Of a stretch of 64,000 nucleotides of DNA, positions 29,120-37,158 are shown piece after piece. The notes below the pieces were generated by a model. It was not told where the DNA came from, ran no database searches, and saw nothing but the letters and a program-made list of their open reading frames with translations. Numbering within the stretch: position 1 is the first letter of the stretch; each line of letters starts with the position of its first letter. Source of the DNA: Clostridia bacterium (lineage in GTDB: Bacteria; Bacillota; Clostridia; Peptostreptococcales; Anaerovoracaceae); contig CAJTER010000001.1 in NCBI GenBank assembly GCA_910575405.1, positions 1-64,000 on the forward strand, read 5' to 3'. The position numbers and the translations under genes are program-made.

Positions 29120-29335
29120 TGTACTGACTACCTTCCTGCAGACTCGGTTAGCTGCTTAGCTGACCTGGTCTTTGCCCCCACACTCGCCTTTACCTGATTT
29201 TATCAGAGGACTTACTCCTAAGCTACGCCATGATCACTGCCGCCTTGCGGATCAGCTTACGTGGGACCTTTTGCCCGTAGCTGGCATGGCCTTTCAACCA
29301 CAGACCTAAGCAGCTAACAGAGCCTGCTAGTACGA
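29120..29335 (-). ncRNA. structured RNA upstream of hpf, probable raiA RNA motif
   Basis: A 381-base gap between comFC and hpf holds a compact, GC-richer element flanked by AT-rich DNA. A perfect 13-base-pair helix (29147-29159 with 29306-29318) is extended by nine more positions (29138-29146 with 29319-29327), of which eight pair on the minus strand, one as G.U. Inside are further stems, for example CTGATAAAATCAG and GCTACG/CGTAGC. It lies on the hpf strand directly before hpf (raiA) and after comFC. The raiA RNA motif of Clostridia, linked to sporulation and aggregation, has this location and size. The identity is inferred from place and structure, not from a covariance search. Confidence 0.7.
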
Positions 29336-29346
29336 CAAACAAAGCC

Positions 29347-30099
29347 TTATTGCCGCGGCTTTCTGTTTGTTCCGCAGGCAAAGGTCAGCACATATACCCG
29401 GCTTGCCCCCGCCTCGCGCAAAACCCTACTGCATTCATCTAAGGTGCTCCCGGTTGTGTATATATCGTCAATCAAAAGGATTCGCCTGCCTTCCAAGCTG
29501 TAAGGATTATCCCTTGAGACAGCAATGGCTCCTTTGAGGTTTTCATGACGCTCAAAAGCTCCCAACCCCTTCATGGGAGGCGTCTTTCTGGTTCTCTGCA
29601 GCAGCTCCGCCGCACAGGGCTTTTGGCGCCGCTGTGCAAAGCGTCTTGCCATAATGGCAGCCTGGTTGTAGCCTCTCTGGTTCTGTTTTTTCCGATACAT
29701 AGGCACCGGAACCACCAGATCAAAGTCCGCGGCTTCCAGACTCATCCGGTCGTACAGAATATCTCCCAGCTTTCTTCCAATATAGGACTTTCCCTTATAC
29801 TTGTAATCCATGAGAACGCCCCGTTCATACAACCCATACTGGACGCAGGTAAAGCCCCTGTCAAAATCATGCCCAAAGGTTCTGCAGTCATAACAGAGCT
29901 CATGTCTGTAATCCTCTGGCAGGATCTTGCCGCATTTGCCGCAGGTTTTTTGCCCCAGCCAGTGAAAGGTTTCCATGCACACGTCACAGAGAGCGTAGTC
30001 CCTGGTTTTGTCGATGATGCTGCCGCAGGAAATGCAGTAAATATTGGACGGATACAAGGCTTCCAGTCCTTTTTCAATTCCCCTTTGAATCATTCTCAT
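29347..30099 (-). CDS. comFC: ComF family protein (phosphoribosyltransferase fold)
   Basis: A 250-residue protein with N-terminal zinc-ribbon cysteines (CISCGS, CDVC, CGKCGK, CYDC) and a C-terminal phosphoribosyltransferase domain with the PRPP loop ILLIDDIYTTGSTLDEC near residue 210. ComFC works with the ComFA helicase in natural DNA uptake, though homologues occur widely in bacteria that are not known to be competent. GGAAAGCGAG lies upstream. It follows recD2 on the same strand after about 100 bases. Confidence 0.88.
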   Translation of the reverse strand: MRMIQRGIEKGLEALYPSNIYCISCGSIIDKTRDYALCDVCMETFHWLGQKTCGKCGKILPEDYRHELCYDCRTFGHDFDRGFTCVQYGLYERGVLMDYKYKGKSYIGRKLGDILYDRMSLEAADFDLVVPVPMYRKKQNQRGYNQAAIMARRFAQRRQKPCAAELLQRTRKTPPMKGLGAFERHENLKGAIAVSRDNPYSLEGRRILLIDDIYTTGSTLDECSRVLREAGASRVYVLTFACGTNRKPRQ

Positions 30100-30196
30100 A
30101 TGTATTCTCGCTTTCCTTATTAAGCCCCTGCCTGGCGGATCCCCTTTAATCCTCTGCCAAATTAGCGGCAGACCCCCAGGCCATCTGCCATTCCAG

Positions 30197-32419
30197 CTAA
30201 AAATCCAGCATTGCCCTCAGTCTGATGGAAAGGCCGGAATACCGCTGCGTGATCCGGTTGTTATCTACCATTGCCCGCATTTTATCTTCCGATCCCACTA
30301 GCACGACAGCTGTCTTTCCTCTTGTAACCCCTGTATACAGGAGATTTCTTGTAGCCAGCACAGGTGGAAACCAGCTCATGGGCATGACGACGATGGGAAA
30401 TTCGCTGCCCTGACTTTTGTGTACGGTAATGGCGTATGCCAGCTCCAGCTCATCCATCTGCCCGAAATCGTAAGTCACATATTTGCACCCGTCAAAGATC
30501 ACCGTCACTTCGCTGAATTCCCGGTCGATTTTGGAAATAAAGCCTACATCTCCATTAAATACCCCTTCTCCATCCGTAAAATTTTCCTGATTTTTCCATT
30601 TTAATTGGTAATTGTTTTTTATCTGCATGACTTTGTCCTGCTCCCGGAAGAGACGCTCGCCGAACTGCCGCTCTTCAAGCTGGGGATTGGCCGGGTTTAA
30701 CGCATCCTGCAGCTCCCGGTTGAGACTGATGCTGCCCAAAAGCCCCTTCCGCACTGGAGTCAGAACCTGAATGTCCCGCACAGGCACCACTTCTGTATAA
30801 TAGGAGGGAAGCCTCCTTGTGCAGAGATCTTTTATCACTTCCAGCATACCCTTTTCTGTTTTTTGCCGCATCATGAAAAAGTCCTGATCCTTTTCATTGC
30901 AGTAGGGGTATTCCCCCTTGTTGATTTTGTGGGCGTTGACCACGATGAGGCTCTCTCCTGCCTGCCTGAAAATCTCCGTCAGCTTGACACTGTAAATATA
31001 TTCGCTGCTGATCAGATCCCGCAGCACGTTTCCGGCTCCTACTGAGGGCAGCTGATCCGCGTCTCCTACTAAAATCAGTCGGGTGCCTGGCCGAATTGCG
31101 CTTACAAGGCCGTTCATCAGCATCAGATCGATCATGGAAGCTTCATCAATGATGATCGCATCGTAGTCCAGGGGATCCTCCGCAGTTTTTCCAAAGCGCA
31201 TGGTATCCTCGCTCTCTGAATAATAATATTCCAGCAGCCTGTGTATGGTGGAAGCTTCAAAGCCGGAGGTTTCGGTAATTCGCTTTGCCGCCCTTCCGGT
31301 AGGCGCTGCAATGGCTGTTTTCAGTCCGCTGTGCTGCAAAATGCGAATGATGGAGTTGATAATGGTGGTTTTTCCGGTTCCCGGTCCTCCCGTAATAATG
31401 GATACTCCCTGTTTTAAAGAAGCTTTGACCGCATATTTCTGGTTCGTGGAAAGAGTAATACCGCTTTCCTGCTCTGTAACCCGTATCAGGCTGTCCGGAT
31501 CGCTTCCCACCGGCTTTGGAGCCGCATTGTTTATGGCAGTCAGGCATTTGCAGACATTCTGTTCTGCCAGGTAGTAGGGCATGAGAAACACCACATTGCG
31601 GTTTTCCAGCTTTTCCACGTGTACATCTCCCTGGAATACCATTTCCACCAGACAGTCCTCAATTTTGTCGATTTCTACTTCCAGCAGGCCCCCCGTCTTT
31701 TCACAGAGAACTTTCTGAGGCAGGAATGTATTTCCTTCTCCTGCAAAGTACCAGAGGGTAAATTTGATCCCACTCTTGATCCGGTGCTCATCATCCCTTG
31801 CGATGCCCATCTTTTCCGCGATTTTATCCGCTTTTTTAAAGCCGATGCCAAAGATATCCTCTGCCAGACGGTAGGGGTTTTCCTCTACTGCCGCGATGGT
31901 ATCTGCTCCGTAGACCTTGTATAGCTTCATAGTATAATCCGCGTTAATGCCGAATTGCTGAAGATATAATGTGATTTCTGCGAATTCTCTGTGACTGCGG
32001 AAGGCCTCGGCCACGGCTGCTGCCTTTTTTTCGCCGATTCCGGAAATTTCCGTCAGCCGCTGAGGGCTGTGTTCGATAACATCAAAGGTCTCGCTTCCAA
32101 ACCTGGCTACAATGGCTGCGGCTGTTTTGCCGCCAATTCCCTTGAGCACGCCGGAGGCCAGAAATTCTTTGATTCCCGCTTCTGTGGAAGGCATCACCTC
32201 TTCATAGCTGCTGACCGCAAACTGTTCTCCATAGGTGGGATGGGTCTTCCATTTTCCCTGCAGGCTGTAGCTGCTGCCCTTCTGACAGGCGGGTATGGTG
32301 CCTACGATGGTAAACTGCTCCTCTTCTGTTTCAAAGACCGCGATGGTATAGCCGTTTTCCCGGTTCTGGAAGATGATTTCCGCAACAATTCCCTGTTTTT
32401 CCTCCATCATTTGAGCCAC
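30197..32419 (-). CDS. recD2: RecD2-type ATP-dependent DNA helicase
   Basis: A 740-residue SF1B 5'-3' helicase. The N-terminal region holds two helix-hairpin-helix segments (LKGIGGKTAAAIVARFG and LTEISGIGEKKAAAV). The motor has Walker A GGPGTGKTT near residue 345, DEASMIDL (motif II) near 425, VGDADQLPSVG (motif III) and AITVHKSQGSEF (motif V) near 680. RecD2 acts in replication and DNA repair outside RecBCD. The start overlaps the end of the CCA-transferase-like gene by 13 bases; Met5 (32407) is an alternative start without overlap. Confidence 0.94.
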   Translation of the reverse strand: MAQMMEEKQGIVAEIIFQNRENGYTIAVFETEEEQFTIVGTIPACQKGSSYSLQGKWKTHPTYGEQFAVSSYEEVMPSTEAGIKEFLASGVLKGIGGKTAAAIVARFGSETFDVIEHSPQRLTEISGIGEKKAAAVAEAFRSHREFAEITLYLQQFGINADYTMKLYKVYGADTIAAVEENPYRLAEDIFGIGFKKADKIAEKMGIARDDEHRIKSGIKFTLWYFAGEGNTFLPQKVLCEKTGGLLEVEIDKIEDCLVEMVFQGDVHVEKLENRNVVFLMPYYLAEQNVCKCLTAINNAAPKPVGSDPDSLIRVTEQESGITLSTNQKYAVKASLKQGVSIITGGPGTGKTTIINSIIRILQHSGLKTAIAAPTGRAAKRITETSGFEASTIHRLLEYYYSESEDTMRFGKTAEDPLDYDAIIIDEASMIDLMLMNGLVSAIRPGTRLILVGDADQLPSVGAGNVLRDLISSEYIYSVKLTEIFRQAGESLIVVNAHKINKGEYPYCNEKDQDFFMMRQKTEKGMLEVIKDLCTRRLPSYYTEVVPVRDIQVLTPVRKGLLGSISLNRELQDALNPANPQLEERQFGERLFREQDKVMQIKNNYQLKWKNQENFTDGEGVFNGDVGFISKIDREFSEVTVIFDGCKYVTYDFGQMDELELAYAITVHKSQGSEFPIVVMPMSWFPPVLATRNLLYTGVTRGKTAVVLVGSEDKMRAMVDNNRITQRYSGLSIRLRAMLDF

Positions 32420-33690
32420 TTCACTCCCCGCAGCGCTGCCTTCAGCTTGCTCTTTTTGAATTTACGCGCGTAGCCCAGCAGCTTGTCCTTTTTGTTCTGA
32501 CTTGGCTTGCTGTGGACAACGGCAGGCAGCAGCAGGAGCAGGCGGGCAGCTTCCTCCTTGCTCTCTGTAATGCCCGCTTGCAGGATATCCTCTTCATTGA
32601 TGGCCAGATCCTCTACAAAAATCGGTTCTTTGTTTGCCAAAATATCCTCCAGCATGTAGTGGCGGTTCTGCACCTTTACATTTCCCTGAGGATACACGAT
32701 CCGGTGGGCCTTGGCCAGATTGTGAACGTAATTGTATCGCTCCATACCCACTGCGTAGATATACTGTTTTAATTCGATTTTGTCGCGGATAAAGTAGATC
32801 TTCTCCATCTGGGTCATGGCGTCCACCAGGTGCTGGTGTGTCGTTTCATCGTATTCCAAAAGCTCAATGGCTTCCAGTCCCCTCTTTTCAAAGCATTGGT
32901 AAAATAGTCCCAGCCTCCGCTCGGTCACTGGTTTGAGCTGGTCGATGCCTTCTGCCAGATCCCGGAACAATTCTCTCTGGCGGGCCGACATTTTCAGAGC
33001 CGCATCTCCAATGAGCGAGGGCATGATCTCGGCCCCTGCCAGCATTCTCAGGCCCTTTCCCGCGTGCTCCGCTGTGATGATGGCTTTAAAAAGCTCCCGT
33101 CTTGCGGAAACCTTTGTCTGTTCCATCAGCGGCCCTGCTTTTATCATCGCATCGTAAACAGCCCTGGGAAGGTCAAAGTCCAGCTCTGCTGCCAGGAGGA
33201 TGGCTTCCATCATTAAAATGGGCTCCTCTGTAAAGACCATCTCCGCATCCCCTATGGGGCGCACCAGCCTGTTTTTGATATCTTCCCTTCCATTATAGGG
33301 ATCCTGCGGCGCTCCCGACGGATTGTCGGCAATGGCATCTAAGGTAAAGCTGCGGACTGCCAGATCCTCCTGAATGGATGCTCCCGCACAGGCCTCCGGC
33401 GCTCCATCCCTTCCTGCTCTGCGGAAGGTGGAAATATCCAGGATGATCCCGTCCTCGTCTCCGTCTTTTGTCTTGTCAATACGAACGGTGCTCCCGGCCC
33501 TGTTCAAAGCCTCTGCCTCCGGGAACAGCTCTTTCAGCTTTTCAGCTCCTGCTCCGCAGACAATATCCCAGTCCAGCGGGTTCCTTCCCATAATGGACTC
33601 CCGCACGCAGGCTCCGGCTGTATAGGCGCTGATACCTGCTGCTTCCAGGATCCTCAGCGCCTGCTTTACTTCCTTGGGCAGCTTAATCAT
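32407..33690 (-). CDS. CCA tRNA nucleotidyltransferase-like protein with altered motifs
   Basis: A 427-residue class II nucleotidyltransferase-fold protein related to CCA-adding enzymes and poly(A) polymerases. The catalytic DxD is kept (NPLDWDIV, D40 and D42). The RRDFT-type ribose motif reads AVRSFTLDA (residues 111-119), and the nucleotide-template motif EDxxR reads EEPIL (155-159), so the residues that select CTP and ATP are missing. The downstream RA.RFA helix is also changed. ATG 33690 has GGAGG six bases upstream and overlaps the yhaM stop by eight bases. It may be a divergent CCA or poly(A) polymerase, or have another role. I see no reading-frame damage. Confidence 0.82.
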   Translation of the reverse strand: MIKLPKEVKQALRILEAAGISAYTAGACVRESIMGRNPLDWDIVCGAGAEKLKELFPEAEALNRAGSTVRIDKTKDGDEDGIILDISTFRRAGRDGAPEACAGASIQEDLAVRSFTLDAIADNPSGAPQDPYNGREDIKNRLVRPIGDAEMVFTEEPILMMEAILLAAELDFDLPRAVYDAMIKAGPLMEQTKVSARRELFKAIITAEHAGKGLRMLAGAEIMPSLIGDAALKMSARQRELFRDLAEGIDQLKPVTERRLGLFYQCFEKRGLEAIELLEYDETTHQHLVDAMTQMEKIYFIRDKIELKQYIYAVGMERYNYVHNLAKAHRIVYPQGNVKVQNRHYMLEDILANKEPIFVEDLAINEEDILQAGITESKEEAARLLLLLPAVVHSKPSQNKKDKLLGYARKFKKSKLKAALRGVKWLK

Positions 33691-34654
33691 GAGCTTCCTC
33701 CAGTGGTTTGTATAATTTGCGGTTTTCCAGGGTCCATACCCGGTCGCTGAAGCCACCTGGCTCTACTCCTGCCAGAGCATCTTCCATATCGTACATTCTG
33801 GCATCCAGCACATCCAGATAGTGGAGCATTTCCGCCTCCGGAAACAGAGGACGCTTTGGGCTTCCGAATTCCGGCTCGTAATGATGGGACAAAATCATGT
33901 GCTCCACCATAATCGCTTTTTCCTTGGAAAATCCCAGCTCTTCCATTAGCTTAGAGAGGGTCTTGATTCCCTGTATCAGGTGGCCCAACAGCTGTCCTTC
34001 AAAAGAATAGCCCGAGGAAACACCCATTTCATTGGATTCAATTTCATTGATCTTTTCCATGTCGTGGAGAATCACACCTGCCAGCACCAAATCCGCGTTC
34101 AGCCCCGTATAAACCTGACACAACAGCTTTCCGCTCATGAGCATGCGTTTGATATGATACAGCAGCCCCGCCAGCTCCGCGTGGTGGTTTTTCTGCGCCG
34201 CCGGGTAGTACATCAGCTTTTCCCGGTTGTCTGTCAGAACTCTGAGGCACAGCTTTTTCAGCTGCTCATCGGCAAAGTCTTCGGCTGTTTCCACAATATA
34301 GCGGTACATATCTTCCGGCTGCTCCGGGGCCGCCTTGATGAAGTCGCTCATTTCCAGCACATCGTTTTCCCCTTTGTGGCGAATCCGCATGACGCGGAAC
34401 TGCCTCATGCCGTTCCATTCGGTTACCAGGGCCCGTATTTTGAGAAGACTCCCCTCGCTGATCCGGTTGAGGGAGGGAAGCTCTTCATCGGCAATATCCC
34501 ATTTTTTTGCTGAAATTTCGCCGGACTTATCTCCTAAAGTCAGATCCAGGTACTGCTTTTTGTTGGATCCGACTTTGATTGCCACGGATTTTACCATGAA
34601 AAAATCGGTCACATCCTGGCCGGTCTTTAGATTGGATATATAAAATTCTTTCAT
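33683..34654 (-). CDS. yhaM: 3'-5' exoribonuclease YhaM family (OB fold + HD domain)
   Basis: A 323-residue cytosolic protein. The N-terminal OB-fold nucleic-acid-binding region spans about residues 15-90, and the HD phosphohydrolase-type domain follows, with NHHAELAGLLYHIKRM near residue 165 and the metal HD pair in VILHDMEK near 205, then MILSHH near 260. YhaM trims RNA (and DNA) 3' ends. ATG 34654 follows GAGAGGAAT; a longer in-frame opening lacks a ribosome site. It heads the minus-strand run yhaM, CCA-like, recD2, comFC. Confidence 0.92.
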   Translation of the reverse strand: MKEFYISNLKTGQDVTDFFMVKSVAIKVGSNKKQYLDLTLGDKSGEISAKKWDIADEELPSLNRISEGSLLKIRALVTEWNGMRQFRVMRIRHKGENDVLEMSDFIKAAPEQPEDMYRYIVETAEDFADEQLKKLCLRVLTDNREKLMYYPAAQKNHHAELAGLLYHIKRMLMSGKLLCQVYTGLNADLVLAGVILHDMEKINEIESNEMGVSSGYSFEGQLLGHLIQGIKTLSKLMEELGFSKEKAIMVEHMILSHHYEPEFGSPKRPLFPEAEMLHYLDVLDARMYDMEDALAGVEPGGFSDRVWTLENRKLYKPLEEAHD

Positions 34655-34673
34655 AAAATTAAGATTCCTCTCT

Positions 34674-34693
34674 TTATTACACGTTATTACACG
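34674..34693. repeat. 10-bp perfect tandem repeat in the yhaM leader
   Basis: TTATTACACG occurs twice head to tail between the yhaM promoter and start codon. Too short to interpret; it could be a binding site or chance. Confidence 0.6.
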
Positions 34694-34726
34694 ATACCAG
34701 TCTGCAAATCGCAAAATGGTAGAATT

Positions 34727-34756
34727 ATTATACAACAATCCCTGCCTGCGTTTCAA
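34727..34756 (-). promoter_or_regulatory. sigma-A promoter of the yhaM operon
   Basis: TTGAAA (34756-34751) and perfect TATAAT (34732-34727) with an 18-base spacer on the minus strand. Confidence 0.8.
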
Positions 34757-34791
34757 GAAAAGTATCTCTTTTTAATTTTTTTAAAATAGTA

Positions 34792-34797
34792 TATAAT
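34792..34797 (+). promoter_or_regulatory. -10 element of nadE
   Basis: TATAAT inside TAGTATATAATAAA, the same context as before the AI-2E permease gene; the -35 is weak. The start codon lies about 85 bases downstream. Confidence 0.5.
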
Positions 34798-34880
34798 AAA
34801 GTTTGTTCTTGTTTTACATACTGTTTTACATTATTCGTACAGCGGTCCAGGAAAAGGCCGTGAAAAGGAGATAGATACCA

Positions 34881-36851
34881 ATGAAGAATTTAGGTTTAGT
34901 GCGGGTGGGAGCTGCGGTTCCCGACCTGAAGGTTGCAAACACGACATATAATACAGAGCGCATTTTAGAGCTTCTCTCTGATGCAGAGGAAAAGGGGGCG
35001 GGATTTATCCTCTTTCCTGAGCTTGCCATTACCGGCTACAGCTGTGGAGATCTCTTTTATCAGGAGCATCTGTATCAGAGCCAGCTTTCAGCCTTAGATA
35101 CTATCTGCCGCGCCACTTCCAACAAGAAGGTAACGGTAATCTTAGGCTGTTATCTTCGCATTGAAAATAATCTGTACAATTGCGCGGTGCTGATTCAGAA
35201 TGGAAGCATCAAGGGGGCTGTTCCCAAAATGTTTCTTCCCAATTCCAAAGAGTTTTATGAGGCCAGGTGGTTTGCTGCGGGAGCGCAGCTGGCAAAGCAT
35301 CGCAAAACCATTACTGTCTTGGGCCGCGAGATTCCCTTCGGCCATCTGATTTTTACAGATGATCAATCGGAGCTTTCGGTTGGTATGGAAATCTGCGAGG
35401 ATCTATGGCTTCCCGTTTCCCCCGGCGCGCAGCTGGCCTTAAACGGGGCTCATATCTTATTTAATCCATCTGCCAGCAACGATACAGTAGGCAAGGCCGA
35501 TTACCGCCGCAATCTGGTAACAGTAGAAAGCGCCAGAAGCAATTGCGGTTATGTATATACTTCCGCCGGCGTCATGGAGTCCACTACAGATGTGGTATTC
35601 AGCGGCCACAGTCTCATTTGCGAAAATGGCACTGTCCTTGCGGAAAGCCAGAGATTTGCCAGAAAGGGCGCTGTGTATTACAGTGAAATTGATTTCCAGC
35701 GCATCCGCTTTGAGCGCTCTCAGGATGGGAACCTGAACCAGTGCGCCGACCAGTTCGGCATGAGAGAGCAGTTCACCCGGGTTGCACTTGAGCCTGTACG
35801 GCTGGTTCAGCCCTCGGACTCTCTTTACCGGAGCTATCCAAAGAACCCCTTTGTGCCGGATGACGATGCCCAAGTTAATCTGCGCTGCGGCGAAATCTTC
35901 AATCTGCAGGCTGCCGGGCTGGCCAAGCGAATCGAGCATTCCCATTCCAGGAAATCCGTCGTAGGCATTTCCGGAGGCCTGGATTCCACCCTGGCGCTGC
36001 TGGTCAGCGCTTACACCCATAAGCTCATCGGCCGGCCGGCCAGCGATATTGTCGCCATTACCATGCCGGGCTTTGGCACAACGGGAAAGACCTACAATAA
36101 TGCACTGACCATTATGAAGCTGCTGGGGGCAGAGGTGCGGGAAATTTCCATCAAGGATGCGGTGAATCAGCATTTCGGCGATATCGGGCATGACCCGGAG
36201 GTTCATGATGTGACGTATGAGAATTCCCAGGCCAGGGAGCGGACTCAGATCCTCATGGATACGGCCAACAAGGAAGGGGGCCTGGTGGTGGGAACTGGCG
36301 ATCTGTCGGAAATGGCCCTGGGCTGGTGCACCTACAATGGAGACCATATGTCCATGTACGGCGTCAACGCTTCCGTGCCTAAGACTTTAGTTCGCTTTGT
36401 CGTAAAGTGGGTCATGGAGCACAAACTCAGCGGGCCGGAGGAGGATCCGGAGTTCAGCTCGGATAACGCCCTTCTCAAAAAGACCCTGCAGGATATTCTG
36501 GATACGCCGATTTCTCCGGAGCTGCTGCCGCCGGATCCAAACGGGGATATTGCCCAAAAGACCGAGGAAAGCGTGGGGCCTTATATTCTGCATGATTTCT
36601 TTATTTATTATACGATACGCTACGGCATGGAGCCGGACAAGCTACTCTTTGCCGCAAAGAACGCCTTTGCCGGAGAGTACGACGAAGCCTTTATCAGGAA
36701 GTGGATGAATGTATTTTATCGTCGTTTCTTCTCCCAGCAGTTCAAGAGGAGCTGTGTGCCGGATGGGCCAAAGGTGGGGTCTGTCAGTCTTTCGCCGCGG
36801 GGGGATCTGCGGATGCCAAGCGATGCGGATTCGGCGATCTGGCTGGGATAG
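34881..36851 (+). CDS. nadE: glutamine-dependent NAD+ synthase
   Basis: A 656-residue bifunctional enzyme completing NAD synthesis from deamido-NAD with glutamine and ATP. The N-terminal nitrilase-type glutaminase shows the Glu-Lys-Cys triad (LFPELAITGY; PKMFLPN; GMEICEDLW). The C-terminal synthetase has the PP-loop SGGLDSTLALL near residue 370 and KTEESVGPYILHDFF. Length fits the two-domain type. ATG has AAAAGGAGAT upstream. A terminator follows. It is monocistronic and divergent from the yhaM operon. Confidence 0.96.
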   Translation: MKNLGLVRVGAAVPDLKVANTTYNTERILELLSDAEEKGAGFILFPELAITGYSCGDLFYQEHLYQSQLSALDTICRATSNKKVTVILGCYLRIENNLYNCAVLIQNGSIKGAVPKMFLPNSKEFYEARWFAAGAQLAKHRKTITVLGREIPFGHLIFTDDQSELSVGMEICEDLWLPVSPGAQLALNGAHILFNPSASNDTVGKADYRRNLVTVESARSNCGYVYTSAGVMESTTDVVFSGHSLICENGTVLAESQRFARKGAVYYSEIDFQRIRFERSQDGNLNQCADQFGMREQFTRVALEPVRLVQPSDSLYRSYPKNPFVPDDDAQVNLRCGEIFNLQAAGLAKRIEHSHSRKSVVGISGGLDSTLALLVSAYTHKLIGRPASDIVAITMPGFGTTGKTYNNALTIMKLLGAEVREISIKDAVNQHFGDIGHDPEVHDVTYENSQARERTQILMDTANKEGGLVVGTGDLSEMALGWCTYNGDHMSMYGVNASVPKTLVRFVVKWVMEHKLSGPEEDPEFSSDNALLKKTLQDILDTPISPELLPPDPNGDIAQKTEESVGPYILHDFFIYYTIRYGMEPDKLLFAAKNAFAGEYDEAFIRKWMNVFYRRFFSQQFKRSCVPDGPKVGSVSLSPRGDLRMPSDADSAIWLG

Positions 36852-37158
36852 CTGAAAAAGATACAAAAAGAGCCGGGGATCAAACTCAAGTTCTCCGGCT
36901 TTTATGTGTGTTTATACAGGTTCTGAAAACAGAGGTTCCTCTTTTCTTTATCACCCAGCACCAGATCCAGAGATGAAATCCAGCGCCGAATTCCAGGAAT
37001 CAAAGGTAATTCCATTTTCTTTCATGCCAAAAAAAAGAAAGCACTTTATCGGAAAACAAATCTGTCAATCTTTTATATACATTCTTCTGTCTCAGTGATA
37101 TAATTGGCAATAGCAACTAAGCACATTTTTTCTGAAAATGCGCAAAAGGAGGTTTCAT
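36852..37158. other. intergenic region nadE to AraC-type regulator
   Basis: About 300 bases. It holds the nadE terminator at the left, an AT-rich middle with nothing recognisable, an extended -10 promoter TGATATAAT at 37096-37104, and the ribosome site AAAAGGAGG at 37144-37152 for the regulator. Confidence 0.6.
36868..36903 (+). terminator. terminator downstream of nadE
   Basis: Stem AGCCGGGGA / TCTCCGGCT (36871-36879, 36892-36900, one G.U pair) extended by A/T pairs and followed by TTTAT. Confidence 0.8.

Noticed and set aside
29120-29335. 6S RNA, SRP RNA, RNase P RNA or a lysine/ydaO-type riboswitch
   Set aside because: I could not find the conserved cores of these RNAs (for example the SRP GGAAGCAGC loop or the RNase P GAGGAAAGTCC segment); location upstream of hpf fits raiA better.
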